A DNA stretch of 64,000 nucleotides, from the NCBI GenBank assembly GCA_033558025.1, contig JAUCEF010000017.1, positions 1,488,001 to 1,552,000 on the forward strand, given 5' to 3'. Of the stretch, positions 8,281 through 20,022 are shown one piece after another. Within the stretch, counting starts at the first letter, position 1, and each line of letters opens with the position of its first letter. A program made the translations under genes and the position numbers. This stretch comes from Phytophthora sp. 'mugwort'. Lineage: Eukaryota; Oomycota; Peronosporomycetes; Peronosporales; Peronosporaceae. The notes below the pieces were generated by a model. That model was given only the letters and a program-made list of their open reading frames with translations, was not told the DNA's origin and did no database searches.

Positions 8281-11200
8281 TTAGCTCCCCACCGAGTAGT
8301 TCAGCAGCGACGGATCAACTTTTTGGCCCTTGGAGCGGCGCTTCCCTCGCTTGTTCGATGAGCCCGTCTCGGACACACGCTGTTGGGCATCTTGGTGACC
8401 CGGCGACTTCTTACCGTTGTGTTGAGTCTTCTTGCGTTGGATGAACTCGGTGGCGAAAGCCGACACGCGGGGCGTTGAGCCCAGATACGCCGCAAGGTAC
8501 TCGCGAATCTCTCCGGGGTCCTCTACTGAGGCGCAGTATTCAAGCAACGTGACATTAGCGTTGCTGTCAATCGTTTCCAGCTGCTTCAGAGCCCATGTCA
8601 TAAATTCCGACGACACGTTGTTGGAGCCAAAAGCATTTGAGATGCCCACGTGAACACTACTGGATACAGACTCTTTGCCAGCCGACTGGGCCGCTCCAAA
8701 GTTCCAGAACGATGCATCACTCTCGGAATTTGACGAGGGAGGCTTCGCAGCTCCATTAGCAGCACGAATCTGCTGGCGGCTCTTTAGCACGGATGCAGGA
8801 ACAGGACCCAATACTGACCGAGATGGTTTGGGAGTGGCCGCTGCAGCAACCTTGTTGCCCGCCACGACATTCATCCAGTGCGCGTTGGTCGGTGCATTCT
8901 CGTTCGCTTTAGCCCGTTCCTGCGCCAGGCGCTCCTCTTCTGCCAGAATATCACGCATTGACTTCGACGTGCTGCTCTTCGTCACAGCGGCAGGTCTGCC
9001 CCAAGGGCTTGCCACGGGTGCACCAGAGGGCGGAGTCGGTGCTGGCGTTTGTGCTGGAGCAGGTATAGCAGCAGGGGTTGGAGCCGGAGGTGCATGGACT
9101 GACGGACTGCCCGGTGTCACAGCAGTCGAATCCACCCCCAGCATCATCTTTAATTGTGCCCCCATTTGCGCGAGATTCGCGTTGTTATCCTTGTCATCGC
9201 TCATCTTGCTAAGCATTTCACGCTGCTCCTCCAGCTGAATGTCCTTGAGCGACTTGGAGTTGCTCGCTCCAGTAGCAGACTCCGCTCTAGCAGTAGCCCA
9301 CGCTTTAGTCTCAGTCTTGACATTGTAGCCACCCTTTTTCGATGGGCTTGGGTTCGTCTTCTTCTCGTTGCTTTCGCCAGCCTTGCTGTCCTTCTTGGCC
9401 GTTGCAATAGGAGATGCGGCCTTGGGTGGTTCCTGCTGCGCGGCAGCCTGGTCTTCGCTATGTTCGCGTGCTTCGTGAATAGCACGACGCTTCTCGTCGT
9501 TCTGAATGTCGTGAAGTGTTGGTGATGGATGCTCCAGGGACTTTGGTTTAGCTCCCCAGGCTGCGGCCGTGGGAGTTGCAGCTGGGCTTTTCGGTGCTGG
9601 AAGCTGAGTAGACTCTGGAGCCACTGCACTCGATGGTCGAGCTGACTGTAAACCACCAAGTGTGCTTGTGACGTTTTCTAACCCAGACATTTCCGGGGCT
9701 GCATTTGGCCAAAATGCTTGGTCACGCCTTTGGACTTCATCATTCAAAAACATTGCGTCTTGGCTGAGGGGGTGCGAGTTCTGCAGATTCAGTTGGTGCT
9801 GTGAGCGGTAGCCCGACTGGAATTGAATCTGCATGTCATCCGATCTGAAGCTGTCGTTCGCTCCAACGTTGGCTTCTTGGCTCCCGCCAAATATGCCCAA
9901 CGCGCTCATAATACCTTGACGCTGGCTGCGCTGCCACGAACTTTGCTGCTGTAGGAGCATTTGCTGTTGTTGTTGTTGCTGCTGCTGTTGCTGCTGTTGC
10001 TGCTGCTCTTGTTGATGTTGCAACATCTGCTGCTGCTGATACAATTGTGTTTGCTGCTGTTGACGAGCGATTTCAAGACGTTGCATCTCCATTCGAATCT
10101 TCTCTTCTTGGTTCAGCTGCATCATACGCTGGTGCTGCTGCTGCTGCTGAAGCTGTATCATTTGCTGCTCTTGCTGACGCTGTTGCTCACGCTGCACTTC
10201 AAGTAGACGCTGCTGTTCATTCTGGCGAGGATCAGCTCCAAGACTGCTCATCGGCGTTGGCGGGGCAGCGAAAGGCATTTGACCGTGGACGAATTGATTC
10301 GCCAAGGCCGTAAAGATGCCTTCGCGACCAAAACGAATCGGTAGGTGAGGTTTGAAGTAGCCCGCTTCGAACCATTCCCGCATCTCTGCCGTTTTAAACG
10401 GACCTTGCTGTAATCCCTGCGGGTCCAGATAAAACCATTCGTCCTCGACTTCTTGGCGCAGCGACGTTAGTCCGGCAAAACCTTCGTCAGTCGGTATTGA
10501 AGACAGCAAGAAACTGCTCTTCTCTTCAAGTACGAGCTGTTCGCCAGCCGGCTCCAGTGCATCGAACACGTGGCTTCCACTCGACTGACGGCCTAGTAGA
10601 TTCGCCGTGCGGTCTTCCATCGGACCATTACTACTGCTAACATTACGCTGCTCCTCAGGAGCAGGATTATCCCATTGCGCTTCTTCATTGTCACTGTCAT
10701 CAAACTGTCCAGCCGCCGCCGCATCCTCAAGTTTCTGGTCGAAAGCATCCAAATCGTCCTTAATCTCATCCTAAAAAAGCAGCATATCATCAGTTACCCG
10801 TGCACACTAGGTTCTGCCTCAGTCTTTACCCTTACCGGGTCGGTCTTCGGTCCCTGGAGTTCCTCTCGCATTGCGTCCATCTCTCGTCGAAACTTCTCCG
10901 CCGCCACCGCCATACTTGACAGGTCCTGATCATTTACAAGCAATACACTTCGTCAGCAGTCTTGTCACTTAACTAGCTACCACCAACCCATTCCACCAGT
11001 TGCACCATTTCATTGCTGTCTGCGCCTGGCTCCAGAACATCATCCCAAACGTCGTCTCCATGCGATCCCTCCCTGATCTTAACGCCGCGCTCCCACGTCA
11101 AGTCCCTCTCGTTGTGCCGGTGGTGTTCGTCTCTCTGCTGCTTGGGTCCGTCCGCGTCGTCACCACGAGATCCTCGCTCTTGGTGTCCGCGCGTTCCTTG

Positions 11201-11767
11201 CTGACCTCCAGGCGGCGCGTTGCCGCGTCCGCGCCCACGTCCTCGATTGCGATTGAGCGACCATTGCTTGTAAATCTCCTCGTAGTCAAAGGGCAGCGTG
11301 CTAACGGGTGGAAGGCTATGCTCGGAGGCCACTGTGGTCTCGGGCGGGAACTTGGGCGCCTCGGTGGATGTGAAATGCAACGCCAGCAGCTCCTCCTTCG
11401 TGTAGCGCAGCACCTTGCTCTTACGGCGCTCGCCACGGTGGTCGTCGCCTTGTCCCCCTCCTCTGGCCGCGTCTTTAAAAGACGTGGGGGTGCTCGTTGA
11501 CGCCGATACGAAGCCCTCGCCGTCCTTGGACCACTGCGGGCGGTAGGCGGAGCCCTCGGACTCGGTACGGCCGCGGCCCTTCATTGCGAACATGGTACGC
11601 GGCCGTAGCGAGATGTTGCTGGTGTTACTGCTGCTGCTGGCGCCGTTGCTGGTCCCCGTAGGGGGGTTCTTGCTGGCCTCGTCGATGGCGGCAGGCTGCT
11701 GCTGTTTCTTGCGGTGCTTGGTGGTTATGGTGACGAATTCGTCGTCATTACGGGGACTGCTGCTCAT
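8281..11767 (-). CDS. GIGYF-type GYF-domain translational repressor
   Basis: Two apparent genes join into one three-exon gene: 11767-10988, 10925-10836 and 10770-8281, with introns of 62 bp (GTTGGT...ATCAG) and 65 bp (GTAAGG...TTTTAG), both phase 0, giving about 1119 residues. The first exon holds an eIF4E-binding motif, RYTKEELLAL (YxxxxL-hydrophobic, Tyr122), then an RG-rich run. The last exon holds a GYF domain at about 398-455 (WFYLDPQGLQQGPF and GYFKPHLPIRFG), a long polyQ/coiled-coil stretch, and the family C-terminal block at about 1013-1072 (FMTWALKQLE to ATEFIQRK). GIGYF proteins bind 4EHP/eIF4E and PPG-Phi peptides and repress mRNAs. The gene is divergent from the RS-rich gene 295 bp away. 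The 62-bp intron's donor is the least certain point. Confidence 0.88.
9957..10180. repeat. Interrupted CAG/CAA (polyglutamine) repeat in GIGYF
   Basis: The plus strand is a run of ttg/ctg triplets, densest at 9957-10025, with looser Gln-rich stretches to about 10180. On the coding strand it encodes a run of some 15-20 glutamines inside a longer Gln-rich coiled coil. Mixed CAG and CAA codons suggest a fairly stable tract, but length variation between strains is likely. Confidence 0.9.
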
Positions 11768-12062
11768 GGCTGCGGCCGTCGCTCAAGTGCGCTCGGTGGC
11801 TCGGTGGCTCTGCTCTTGTGCTGGTTGCTCCTCCTTCTTTTGGTGTGGGGGGAGCGGCGACAGTGGTGCCCGCAGTTGGATTTCGCACTTAGAATGGAAA
11901 CTAGTGTGATGTACACCGCAGCATTGAGAAGTAAAATATTATTTATCATTTTGGTAATTTCATTATTACAATAACTGCGCAAGTCCGTCTCACTAAATAA
12001 TCGAGCACGAATGAGCGGTGTCGGGATACGCAACTGGCGGTGAGTAGCTCTTCTTCCTTCGT

Positions 12063-13019
12063 ATGAAGCCGATAATTATGTTTATGTCGACGCCCGTACT
12101 GTTTGGTCAACATATATTTGGTAGCGGTGAGATCATTCAGCCTAAAGCCGCGGAGTCGGGTGGCGCTGTTGGCGACGAAGGCCACGGGATCCTGACAGTT
12201 AGTACAGCTAGCTCTCAGATTGATATTACCGGTATCAATCTATCGACATCGGTAGGCGGATCTAGTACGGCAGAACTATCCTCGCACCCCTCGAAAGACC
12301 GGCAACTGGCGCAGACGAAGGTGCTCCAAAAAGACGAGTTCGGTCGCGACGTGGAGGTCGTGATCGTGGAGAAGCGTCGCAAGAAGTCCAAGGAGGAACG
12401 GAACGAGAGCAGAAAGAAGGAGCGGAAGCACAAACACAAGGAACATAAACACCGTCGTGACAGGAGCTGCGATGAATCGATGTCGCCAAGTCTTCTAGGT
12501 CGTCTGGTTGGTACGCCGCCGCCGCCTGACCCCTTCCGTCCGCAGGTATGTTTGGTACACTTGAAGTGTGCTGATCTCGTGCGGTGTAAGATGTTAACTG
12601 TTGACGGTGTTCATTCCTGATAGCTGGACGAAAATCGGGACAGACGTCCACAGCGCCGCACGCAGCATAGAAGTCGAAGTCGCAGTGGTAGCCGACGCTC
12701 CAGAAGCCGTTCACGCCGTCATAGTCGAAGTCGAACCCGTGGAAATACAAGTCCACGAACCGACAGCCACCGACTACGACACCATCATCGGAGCTCGTCC
12801 CGAATCCGTAGCAGAAGTCGAGGTCGAGATCGTAGTCGAAGTCAGCGATCTTCTCGATCTCATCGCCGACACTCATCAGCCTCAGTGGAGCGGAGGTGGA
12901 CTCACAACGCTTTCGACGATCGTAGCCCGAGTCCACCGCGAGATATTGATCCATTCTATCGACCGGAACCGGAGAGTTGGGTGTCACGAGCAGGCGGTGT
13001 ATACTTGTCTCGCAAATAG
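12063..13019 (+). CDS. RS-rich, probably splicing-associated protein
   Basis: Two exons, 12063-12545 and 12624-13019, flank a 78-bp intron (GTATGT...CTGATAG, phase 0), giving 292 residues. Exon 1 ends in a Lys-rich stretch (KHKHKEHKHRRDR) and a PPPPDPFRPQ motif. Exon 2 is a dense Arg-Ser domain (many SRSRS repeats) that ends PESWVSRAGGVYLSRK. Such RS domains mark nuclear pre-mRNA processing factors. I do not recognise the specific family, though the conserved-looking C-terminal motif should make it findable. In-frame ATGs at 12063, 12078 and 12084 are alternative starts. The gene is divergent from GIGYF and ends only 59 bp before the next start. Confidence 0.75.
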
Positions 13020-13078
13020 ATAACACCACCATCCGGAAGCGTCGGATAATCTGGAGTCGTTCCGACGTAAGCCGCTGA

Positions 13079-15201
13079 ATGAGTACGCTCCTCCGTGACT
13101 GGGATGAAGGTGTGTAAGCACAATCTAAGCTCTTGGTCGACTCGGAATGATACGATCCGTTTGCTTCACTCATCAACTTCCCCCATTTTCCTACTTTTGT
13201 TCTTTCAGGCTCGAAGAGCAAGCGCAAGAAGCTCCTCGAATGGTTTTGCAACCGCTTCGACCCTATACACGATGGAGGTGGGCTACTTCAGAGTGAGTTC
13301 GGGGCAGACATTGCTCTATTCCTCCCACGCCTCCTGTCGTGGATGCAGAAAACAACCGCAAGCGCCATCTATTGTATCAACGATACTTGCAGCCTTACAA
13401 CACTTAAGCCCGGAAAACAAGTCACGTGTTTCGCGCTTGCAGAGCAAGTGGCTTGTCTCCACGTATTTTTCGGGTCGGGAAACGCGCACGCATACTATCG
13501 AGAGTTCCAGCATGCGGAGGGGCTTGACTTGATACTGAAGATTGTGGCCATGTCTGGGACTGATTCCCAGACTCAAAAGCCGCTCGTGTCGCTCACTGAC
13601 CGCGAGACTTTGTTTCGCATCATCCTACGGATCTCTAAGATGAGTCGGCAATGCAAGGAGGAGATCAGTTGTCTTGACGGCGAGCTCGCAGTGATTCATG
13701 GGGTGTTGGCTAGTGGCGACATTAGTGATTGGAAAGCAGAGTCTCGTGTATGGACTCTTTGTCGGGAGGTGCTCCTTGAGCAGCTCGTAGGCAATCCGAA
13801 CAGTATCGATCGAGCTCATGAGGCAATTGTCTTTATACTGAGGCACTCTGAAGTGCGTCTTCAGCTCTTTGGGGCACAGGTGACTTGCTTTCCTCTTTAA
13901 AGTTATTTTCCGCCCGTCAAAATAATTGTACTAACATCGAATCCTCATATGCCAGGTTCTTCGCGAGTTAATTTCTGAGAACGCATTCTCCTTTGATTTG
14001 GAGTATCGAAGGCGGAAGGAACATGATCTTGTGCCATTTTGCCTGTCCCTGCTCGATTCGACTGACGTCTACCTTCAGCATGAGAGTTTGGAACTTCTCC
14101 ATGCTCTTTTGCAGTCAGAGTACTTACAGGTTTTTGCTCATTTATCTACACAAACTTTTCCTTGCAATTATCTGATCAAAGTGATGAGCAGGATCTTATT
14201 TGTGAGAAGCTCGTTCGCCTGGTTGGAGAGAGCGCCAAGTCACTCGATGCGTATGATACGGAACGCTTTATCTATCGTTTGCATTAATATCTCCTTCTCA
14301 CAGTCTTGGTAACGATTTTATGATCGCTTCGATACCAGCAAAGTCGAAGAGCGATTTGCCTCGATCGAAGATACTATAGAGCACGAAACTTATGCTCACC
14401 TCCGGTCAGCTTTTGCTCAAGCATCTCAGGCTGTCAACACTTTGATGAACTCGAATCGTAACCTGTTGCCGATTCTGGTACGTGTGTGTTGGTAAACTCG
14501 AAAGGCAAACATCCTAGCTGTTCTTTTTTTTTCTAATTGCAAAAGTATTCGATCAGGTTGATCGACATGATCTCCTGGTTCCTCTGTCATTTGTGCTCGT
14601 CGTTGAGCGGCCTCACTCGCTGAAATGGCATGCTGCTGCGATAAGTATGCAATTTATCTTGTCACACCACTACCAGGTACAAGTAATAAGCAGTTCACTA
14701 GCATCGTGTAGTACTTTCGTATTCATTGATGAGGATGTTTTGTACTCGGTATGCTAGGGAGCGGCCGCATGCATCAGTGAGCTCTTCGAAGTTTCAGTGG
14801 AAGAGCTTCTCGAATGGAAAGACAAACGAGGGGATGACGGCGAGATGCTCGCTGAATTTCTTTTAGGCGATGAAACTCACCAGGGACACCTTGCACTCCA
14901 GTTTTACCAGCGCGGATGGTATCGTCCCCTGTCCCCGAGAAAACAATCTGACGTGATCGGTGCAGATCGTGTCCTTAACGATATCGAGCATAGTGTCGAG
15001 ACAGCTGTACGCGACTACGTCCCGGAGCTGCAAGTGCAAACACAAGCGGGCGAGAAGGCTGGAGGGAGCGAGGAAATGGAGATTCTGGAGGCTCAGCGCG
15101 AGCACCACTTGCGTGTCCAGTTACAGAAGCATTTCGCGCAGTTCCGTCACATATCAGCAACGATTACGACCACTACCAGCTGCAGCTACAAGAGTAACTA
15201 G
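13079..15201 (+). CDS. Unidentified helical-repeat-like protein, seven exons
   Basis: Exons read 13079-13109, 13209-13879, 13956-14129, 14192-14250, 14339-14477, 14557-14676 and 14758-15201, about 545 residues with phases consistent throughout. The start is a ten-codon exon (MSTLLRDWDE) joined to KSKRKKLLEWFCNRFDP. The body is a string of Leu-rich amphipathic helices (for example LVPFCLSLLDSTDVYLQHES and LELLHALLQSEYLQ), which suggests an armadillo/HEAT-type solenoid, though no named family was recognised. The tail is acidic and Gln-rich. The exon 4 to exon 5 junction is the weakest: another donor 36 bp downstream is possible, and reading straight on meets stops. It follows the RS-rich gene by 59 bp on the same strand. 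Confidence 0.7.
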
Positions 15202-15284
15202 CAATCTAAGTGAATGAATGAATACAACGGGGCTGACGATTAAGCTAGAAACTCCCTTCTCTCATTCTTATCTAAATATCGTTC

Positions 15285-15816
15285 TTAGCTCTCCTCGGGT
15301 GTGTAGTAGTCCTCTAGAAAGCGTGAGAGCGTCTGCAGCTGCTCGGATACGACTTTGACCTTCTCACGGCAGATCTCCACGTCCTTTTCAGCGCCATAGG
15401 TGCTACGCGCAAAGGTGCGGTAGTCCGATACCAAGTGGATGTGGTTCGCTAGTTCCGTGTGGATCTCCTTAACCAGTTGCAGAAACTCGGTGCACGCCGT
15501 GTTAAAGGCCAGCGACGAGCTCTCTTCGGAGGACGCGCGCGGCGTCATGAGCGACATGGCGGTGGCTGCCGTGCGCAGCGCCGTCACCAATTTCTAGAAG
15601 CAGACGTCAAAACGGGAAAGGTTAGACGCAAGGCATTGAAAGGGTCTTATGCGCGCAGGAGACAGCGGGTTCGCCCAGAAATTTCACGGTTGGGGGGAAA
15701 AAAAAAAACACCTTTTCGACGGCATCGAGCGCCTGCAGCACTGCAACGTGCCGCGAGCTGGACCACGGGTCGCTCACCTCGGAAAAGTGCACGCGGCTGT
15801 CACCTTCGCCCTCCAT
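15285..15816 (-). CDS. MED11: Mediator complex subunit 11
   Basis: Exons 15816-15712 and 15593-15285 flank a 118-bp intron (GTGTTT...CTTCTAG) whose donor side is a T10 run, giving 137 residues. The junction reads LQALDAVEK then KLVTALRTAATAMSL, which follows the MED11 pattern of a short N-terminal helix (LxALDxIE) and a long second helix. Then come LVKEIHTELANHIHLVSDYR and STYGAEKDVEI, matching the family segment that ends in YxxxKD. MED11 pairs with MED22 in the head module and contacts TFIIH and Pol II for transcription initiation. Length is close to family norms (about 115-140). Confidence 0.82.
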
Positions 15817-15899
15817 GGTCGATCTGCAAATCCTGTCGAACATGATAAAAAGTATTTGGAGGGCTCTATACCCTGTTAGAACTGCTATTGATAAAAATA

Positions 15900-16077
15900 T
15901 AGAGTCTGGTTACCAGATCTTCTTACCACGATGCTTGCCGAGAGTATTATACCAGTGATCCGTAAAAACTAATAATGCTAAAACATATATTCTATAAAAA
16001 ACTATTTCATAGTTAATGTTCGCCACAAATACTTAAGCACAATAAGCAGCCCATATTATTCCGTTAATATTTCATTC
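15900..16077. other. AT-rich non-coding flank of transposon island
   Basis: AT-rich sequence with no coding signal, between the MED11 promoter and the tandem repeats at 16078. Confidence 0.3.
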
Positions 16078-16360
16078 GAGCGGAGTACAGTAGTCAAATC
16101 TTGATTACTGCACTTCTTACACCAACCACTATCCTCTAAAAGCTAAGTATTTGACCAATCAAAGCTGTAGCAATGCCCAGTCCAGTCATCCCAACTTCAC
16201 TTGAGCAGAGTATAGTAGTCAAATCTTCATAGATACGCTTTTATACCAATCATCATCCTCTAATATATATATGTACTTGACCAATCAGAGCTGTACCAAC
16301 GCCCAATCCAGTCACCTTTGCACCTTACAGCTGAACTTAACCTGAGTATAGCAGTCACAC
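16078..16360. repeat. Imperfect tandem repeat, about 125-bp unit
   Basis: Unit 1 starts at 16078 (gagcggagtacagtagtcaa) and unit 2 at 16203 (gagcagagtatagtagtcaa). Both share tttacaccaat-like, ccatcctcta-like, ttgaccaatcaaagctgta-like and cccagtccagtca-like blocks in the same order. A third, truncated copy begins near 16344 (gagtatagcagtcac). The array directly precedes the hAT-like transposase and may be its subterminal region. Confidence 0.7.
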
Positions 16361-16436
16361 ATGCATATTTCGACGTGTCTCACGTTGAACGACATTATTC
16401 TGTCAGATTCAATTTGCTGCATTCAATCAACTCCTC

Positions 16437-17921
16437 TTGCCAAAGCCTCCGCTACGATGTCGTCCGTCGCCACTCCCCTCAGCAACAAATTCGTATGCCG
16501 TTCATGAAGAAGTCGAAGATGAGCTTGTGTGCTCAACGTGCTCGAAAATCCGCAAGAGTGCGCACGGATACACGAATCTGATAACGCACCTCCGCTCCCC
16601 ACCACCCGACCTACCTCGCAGACGCATCACAAGCTGCAAAGAACCGCAATGCGCTCCGTCTCCGTGTTATCAACGTCGAGACGCGGAACAATTTCCGGTG
16701 GTGTGAGTGGGTGGTGTTGGACCGTCTGTTTCTCGTCTTTGTCGAGCGGAAGATGACGCGAAAAAATGCGTCGCTTCCCTCGATTAGCGAAAAGACGTTG
16801 AAGTCGTACCTGCTGCACGTAAACCTGTCCACCGAGACTAGGGATTCTGAGGAGCTCCCGCCATCGTTCGGAATTGTGCTCGATGGTAGCACCTTTAACG
16901 GCCGCCACTACATCGTCATAGTCGCCTTGTTCTACGACCCTACCATGTGTCATGGAATTCCGGTCGAGGACGGCTCAGAGTACCTCGACGACAGCGACCG
17001 CTTCATTCACCGGTTTTTGCTGCTAGCCTTCTGCCCACGTGGAGGAGGACCTTGGGGCGCAAAGCCTCTTCGATCTGATCGCGGACACCCTCTCTCGCTA
17101 CAACAAGCCGTGGGAGGCTGTCAACTTCATGGTTGCGGACAACTGCAGCGTCAACCAGTACACTGGCAGTCGCGAAGGTGCTATTCCTATGGTCGGGTGC
17201 GCGTCGCACAGGTTCAACCTGGCGGTAATCGACATTTTAGCTGACTATGAAGCCCTCCTGGCTAAATTCCACGCTCTGATGACTAAGCTCCGAACCATCA
17301 AGGGTCGGGCTATTCTCCGCCGTGTAAGAGACCTTGCGCCGCTTTTGCGCAACGACACCCGATGGTCGAGCCCCAACTCCATGGTGCAACGCTACACGAA
17401 GCTCGAGCCGGCACTCAACTCGCTGGGGCATGGAACTATCGTCGAGTTTGGCATTAAGCCGCGCTTACTCCTTAGAACCGAGTATGATAAGGCTCGTGCA
17501 CTTCTCCGGGTACTCAGTTGAAGCCTCGTCTCACCGCAACCGCCGCTATCATGAATAACATGGCCCTCGAGATCGGTATCGTCAAGCTTCAACGCAAGGA
17601 GGATCTAACACCGGTCGAGCGCGCTGCGTGCGTCGAGTTACGCCGAGTGGACGAGGCGCCGTCTCTCCAAATGCCGTCGTTGGACTTCACCATCGTGCAG
17701 TATGCGTTTAAGAAGCGCAAGATCACAAGCGCTCAAGGTACGTCGATGTGACCTTTATTCCTCCGACGCCGAACGAGTGTGAGAGATTCTTTTCATCTGT
17801 GGAGTTGGTCTACGCTGACCTCCGAAAGCGACTCGACGCATCGACGCTCGAGATGCTCATGTTCTTGATGTACAATAAGGACATGTGGGACGTCTACACA
17901 GTTGAAACATTGCGCTCGTAA
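16437..17921 (+). pseudogene. Decayed hAT-family transposase
   Basis: Successive frames of the plus strand carry pieces of an hAT transposase: a BED-type zinc finger near 16520-16600 (CSTCSKIRKSAHGYTNLITH), a catalytic-core piece (FGIVLDGSTFNGRHYIVI), then MVADNCSVNQ and VGCASHRFNLAV. Linker and insertion-domain helices follow, with a C-terminal dimerisation-like piece (NECERFFSSVELVYADLRKR) ending at TAA 17919-17921. Reading shifts near 16705, 17037 and 17520 and in-frame stops show it is non-functional unless some shifts are introns. I did not find convincing terminal repeats or an 8-bp duplication. Confidence 0.75.
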
Positions 17922-18002
17922 GACTAGGCAGAATTCCTAGCCACAATGCACACTAATTGCATTATTCATTCTGTTCTCCATCGCATCTTATTAATATCAA
18001 TA

Positions 18003-19898
18003 CACCGATCACGCTAATTAGTCGATCCATTACTAATAATGGTGACAGCTCGCAACCACGTCAAAGGTGCACGGCTATTACACGCGCATGTTCAATTATG
18101 GTGCACGACTAATAATTGTGAAATGCAACGATCAGTGATGTTGTTACTAGCTAGCTATACAGATGCAATCGGGTTGGCCTCATCGTAACCGTTGTCGAAC
18201 TCAGAGCGACAGCGAGCTACGATTTCCTACAATAGCTTACTCAACTGCTTTCCTTTCACTGTCCGTCGCTACTGACATCCAAGCCGCACAGTACCATGGA
18301 TTTATTTGCTCAGTTTCTCCCGTGCTTGTCCGTCTAGGCATTGACGAGCCGAATGCACTCCGCAGAGGTTTCGAGATAGAGTTTCTTGCCCGGGCTCGCC
18401 AGCGAGCCTGATGACTTGGCGTCCTGCATCCAGTCACCACGTCTGATAGCTTGCATGCTTCGCTTCTCGCACAATTCCGCCAGTGCACTTTAATCCGCTG
18501 TATCGGGAACCTATGAGCAGGATGCACACAATCAGTACCATTAGGAGGTAAAAGTGGACGCGAGTCCGTAGCTGCCTAGCGAACGCCTGGACCTCCTCCC
18601 CCAAGTGACCGCTGGCATTGCCCATCCACAGGTAACGCTCTTTAGCGAAAGGTCCGCCAGTACCCCAGCATCGAATATCTTGCAGCCACTCCAGCATCAA
18701 CTTGTTTTTGATGAACGCGTTTGGGGACGAACGATAAGCAACGCCGTCGACGATATCAGGCAGACCTTGAATAGGTTAACTCGATTTCTTGTTTTTGTAG
18801 ATCAGCATTGGGCAAAGGAGCTTTGCATCCTAGCCACCTCGAAGGAGCCCGCACATTGTAATTCCTTCCTGACCTAATCATATGAGTAAATATTTTTCAG
18901 TACATTCGTATTAATATCGGTTAATCATGCACTACGATAACACATTGCAGTACACATACATGACAAAATGCTGCGGCACTTGACCTTGTCAGCCCCTCGA
19001 AAGTCTAACGTTTTGCCATAATCGAGGTCGATTACAAAATGACTCTCGACCATGTTAAATTGCTGAGCGGGGTCCAGTACTCCGTCGTTGAATAATCGCT
19101 TCAGGGTGCCTAGATGGAGAGCCACAGACTGCTCAATCTGCGCCATTTTTGCTTCGCTAACTTGCTTCTTACCCTTCAGCTTCCGATAGACAATGTTATG
19201 ACGCTTCGTGAAGTTTTGGATGCGCCGTGGAGTGACTAGAGAGCTAAAATCATTATCACCAAACTTGTAGGCTTTATTGAACAGTGGATGGGGGCTGTCC
19301 TCAAACATCGTTGTAGCCATGTCGATGAGGAGCCGCGAGAAGAGCTTCAAGCCAGCGCGTCGAAGACGCTCGAACTCTTGAGGTAGGTGGGGGTGTAGCC
19401 AGCCCTAGTGATCATCGCGCGCTGCCACGGCCGCTGAGAGCCTTTAGGACGAGCTGGTGGCGGCCGCCCATGGCCGACCTGGCGTACTTGTGCTGCCGCC
19501 CGTCCTCCAGCGCCAGCTGGAGCGCTGACCACTTCTTCCACCAGTCCCTTGCTTTATTCATGTTGACTCGGCGATCTGATGCTCGGAAAAGAGAGGGAAA
19601 GTGGCCGACCGCACTCCCGAGAGGCCCTTCTCGCCGTTATCTAGCCCGTCGCATTCCATCGACTGCACGCATCGCTCTCTGTCTGCCACTGTGACAGCGT
19701 GCTGGAGGTTCCTCGCTTCGTTGCTCATGTTTGTGTTGTGCGTGCGTTTGTTCGGTGTCGCTCGGGTTGAGATGAGTGGTGGGCCTGCAAGGCACGATTA
19801 ATTTTTGTGCATCACCAAATTCGGTAGTACTACCTTTGGATTCGTTTAAGTACGATGCACTACTATATTCGAAGCACGACTAATTAGCGTGATAGGTG
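18003..19898 (-). mobile_element. pogo-like (Tc1/mariner superfamily) DNA transposon
   Basis: The ends are 22-bp inverted repeats, cacc[g/t]atcacgctaattagtcg, at 18003-18024 and 19877-19898, one mismatch apart, flanked on both sides by TA (18001-18002 and 19899-19900), the superfamily's target duplication. The element is 1896 bp. A broken CENP-B/pogo-type transposase lies inside on the minus strand, which supports the assignment. Confidence 0.82.
18237..19561 (-). pseudogene. Broken CENP-B/pogo-type DDE transposase
   Basis: It starts at the ATG at 19561 (MNKARDWWKKW). A stop and frame change near 19400 lead to a continuous segment at 18925-19350 with the HTH-like VTPRRIQNFTKRHNIVYRKL, then VESHFVIDLDYGKTLDFRG, which is the first catalytic region of oomycete DDE_1 elements. 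A piece is missing or altered around 18700-18925. The second catalytic region appears at 18434-18700 as RYLWMGNASGH, where these elements usually have VDNCSGH, so the catalytic Asp reads as Gly. A further frame holds HPAHRFPIQRIKVHW. The element cannot mobilise itself. Confidence 0.75.
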
Positions 19899-20022
19899 TA
19901 CGGCATTTTGCCGTTCACTGGTAAATACCACTCCTTAGAGGCCTTAGATACATTTATCACACTCTAACAGAAATTGAATATAGGAAACATTAATCCCTAA
20001 GAGTGATCTAGGTAGCGTAAGT

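Noticed and set aside
12262..13251. 329-codon minus-strand frame
   Set aside because: It is opposite the RS-rich gene and crosses that gene's intron; its Arg/Ser/Asp composition mirrors the RS repeats.
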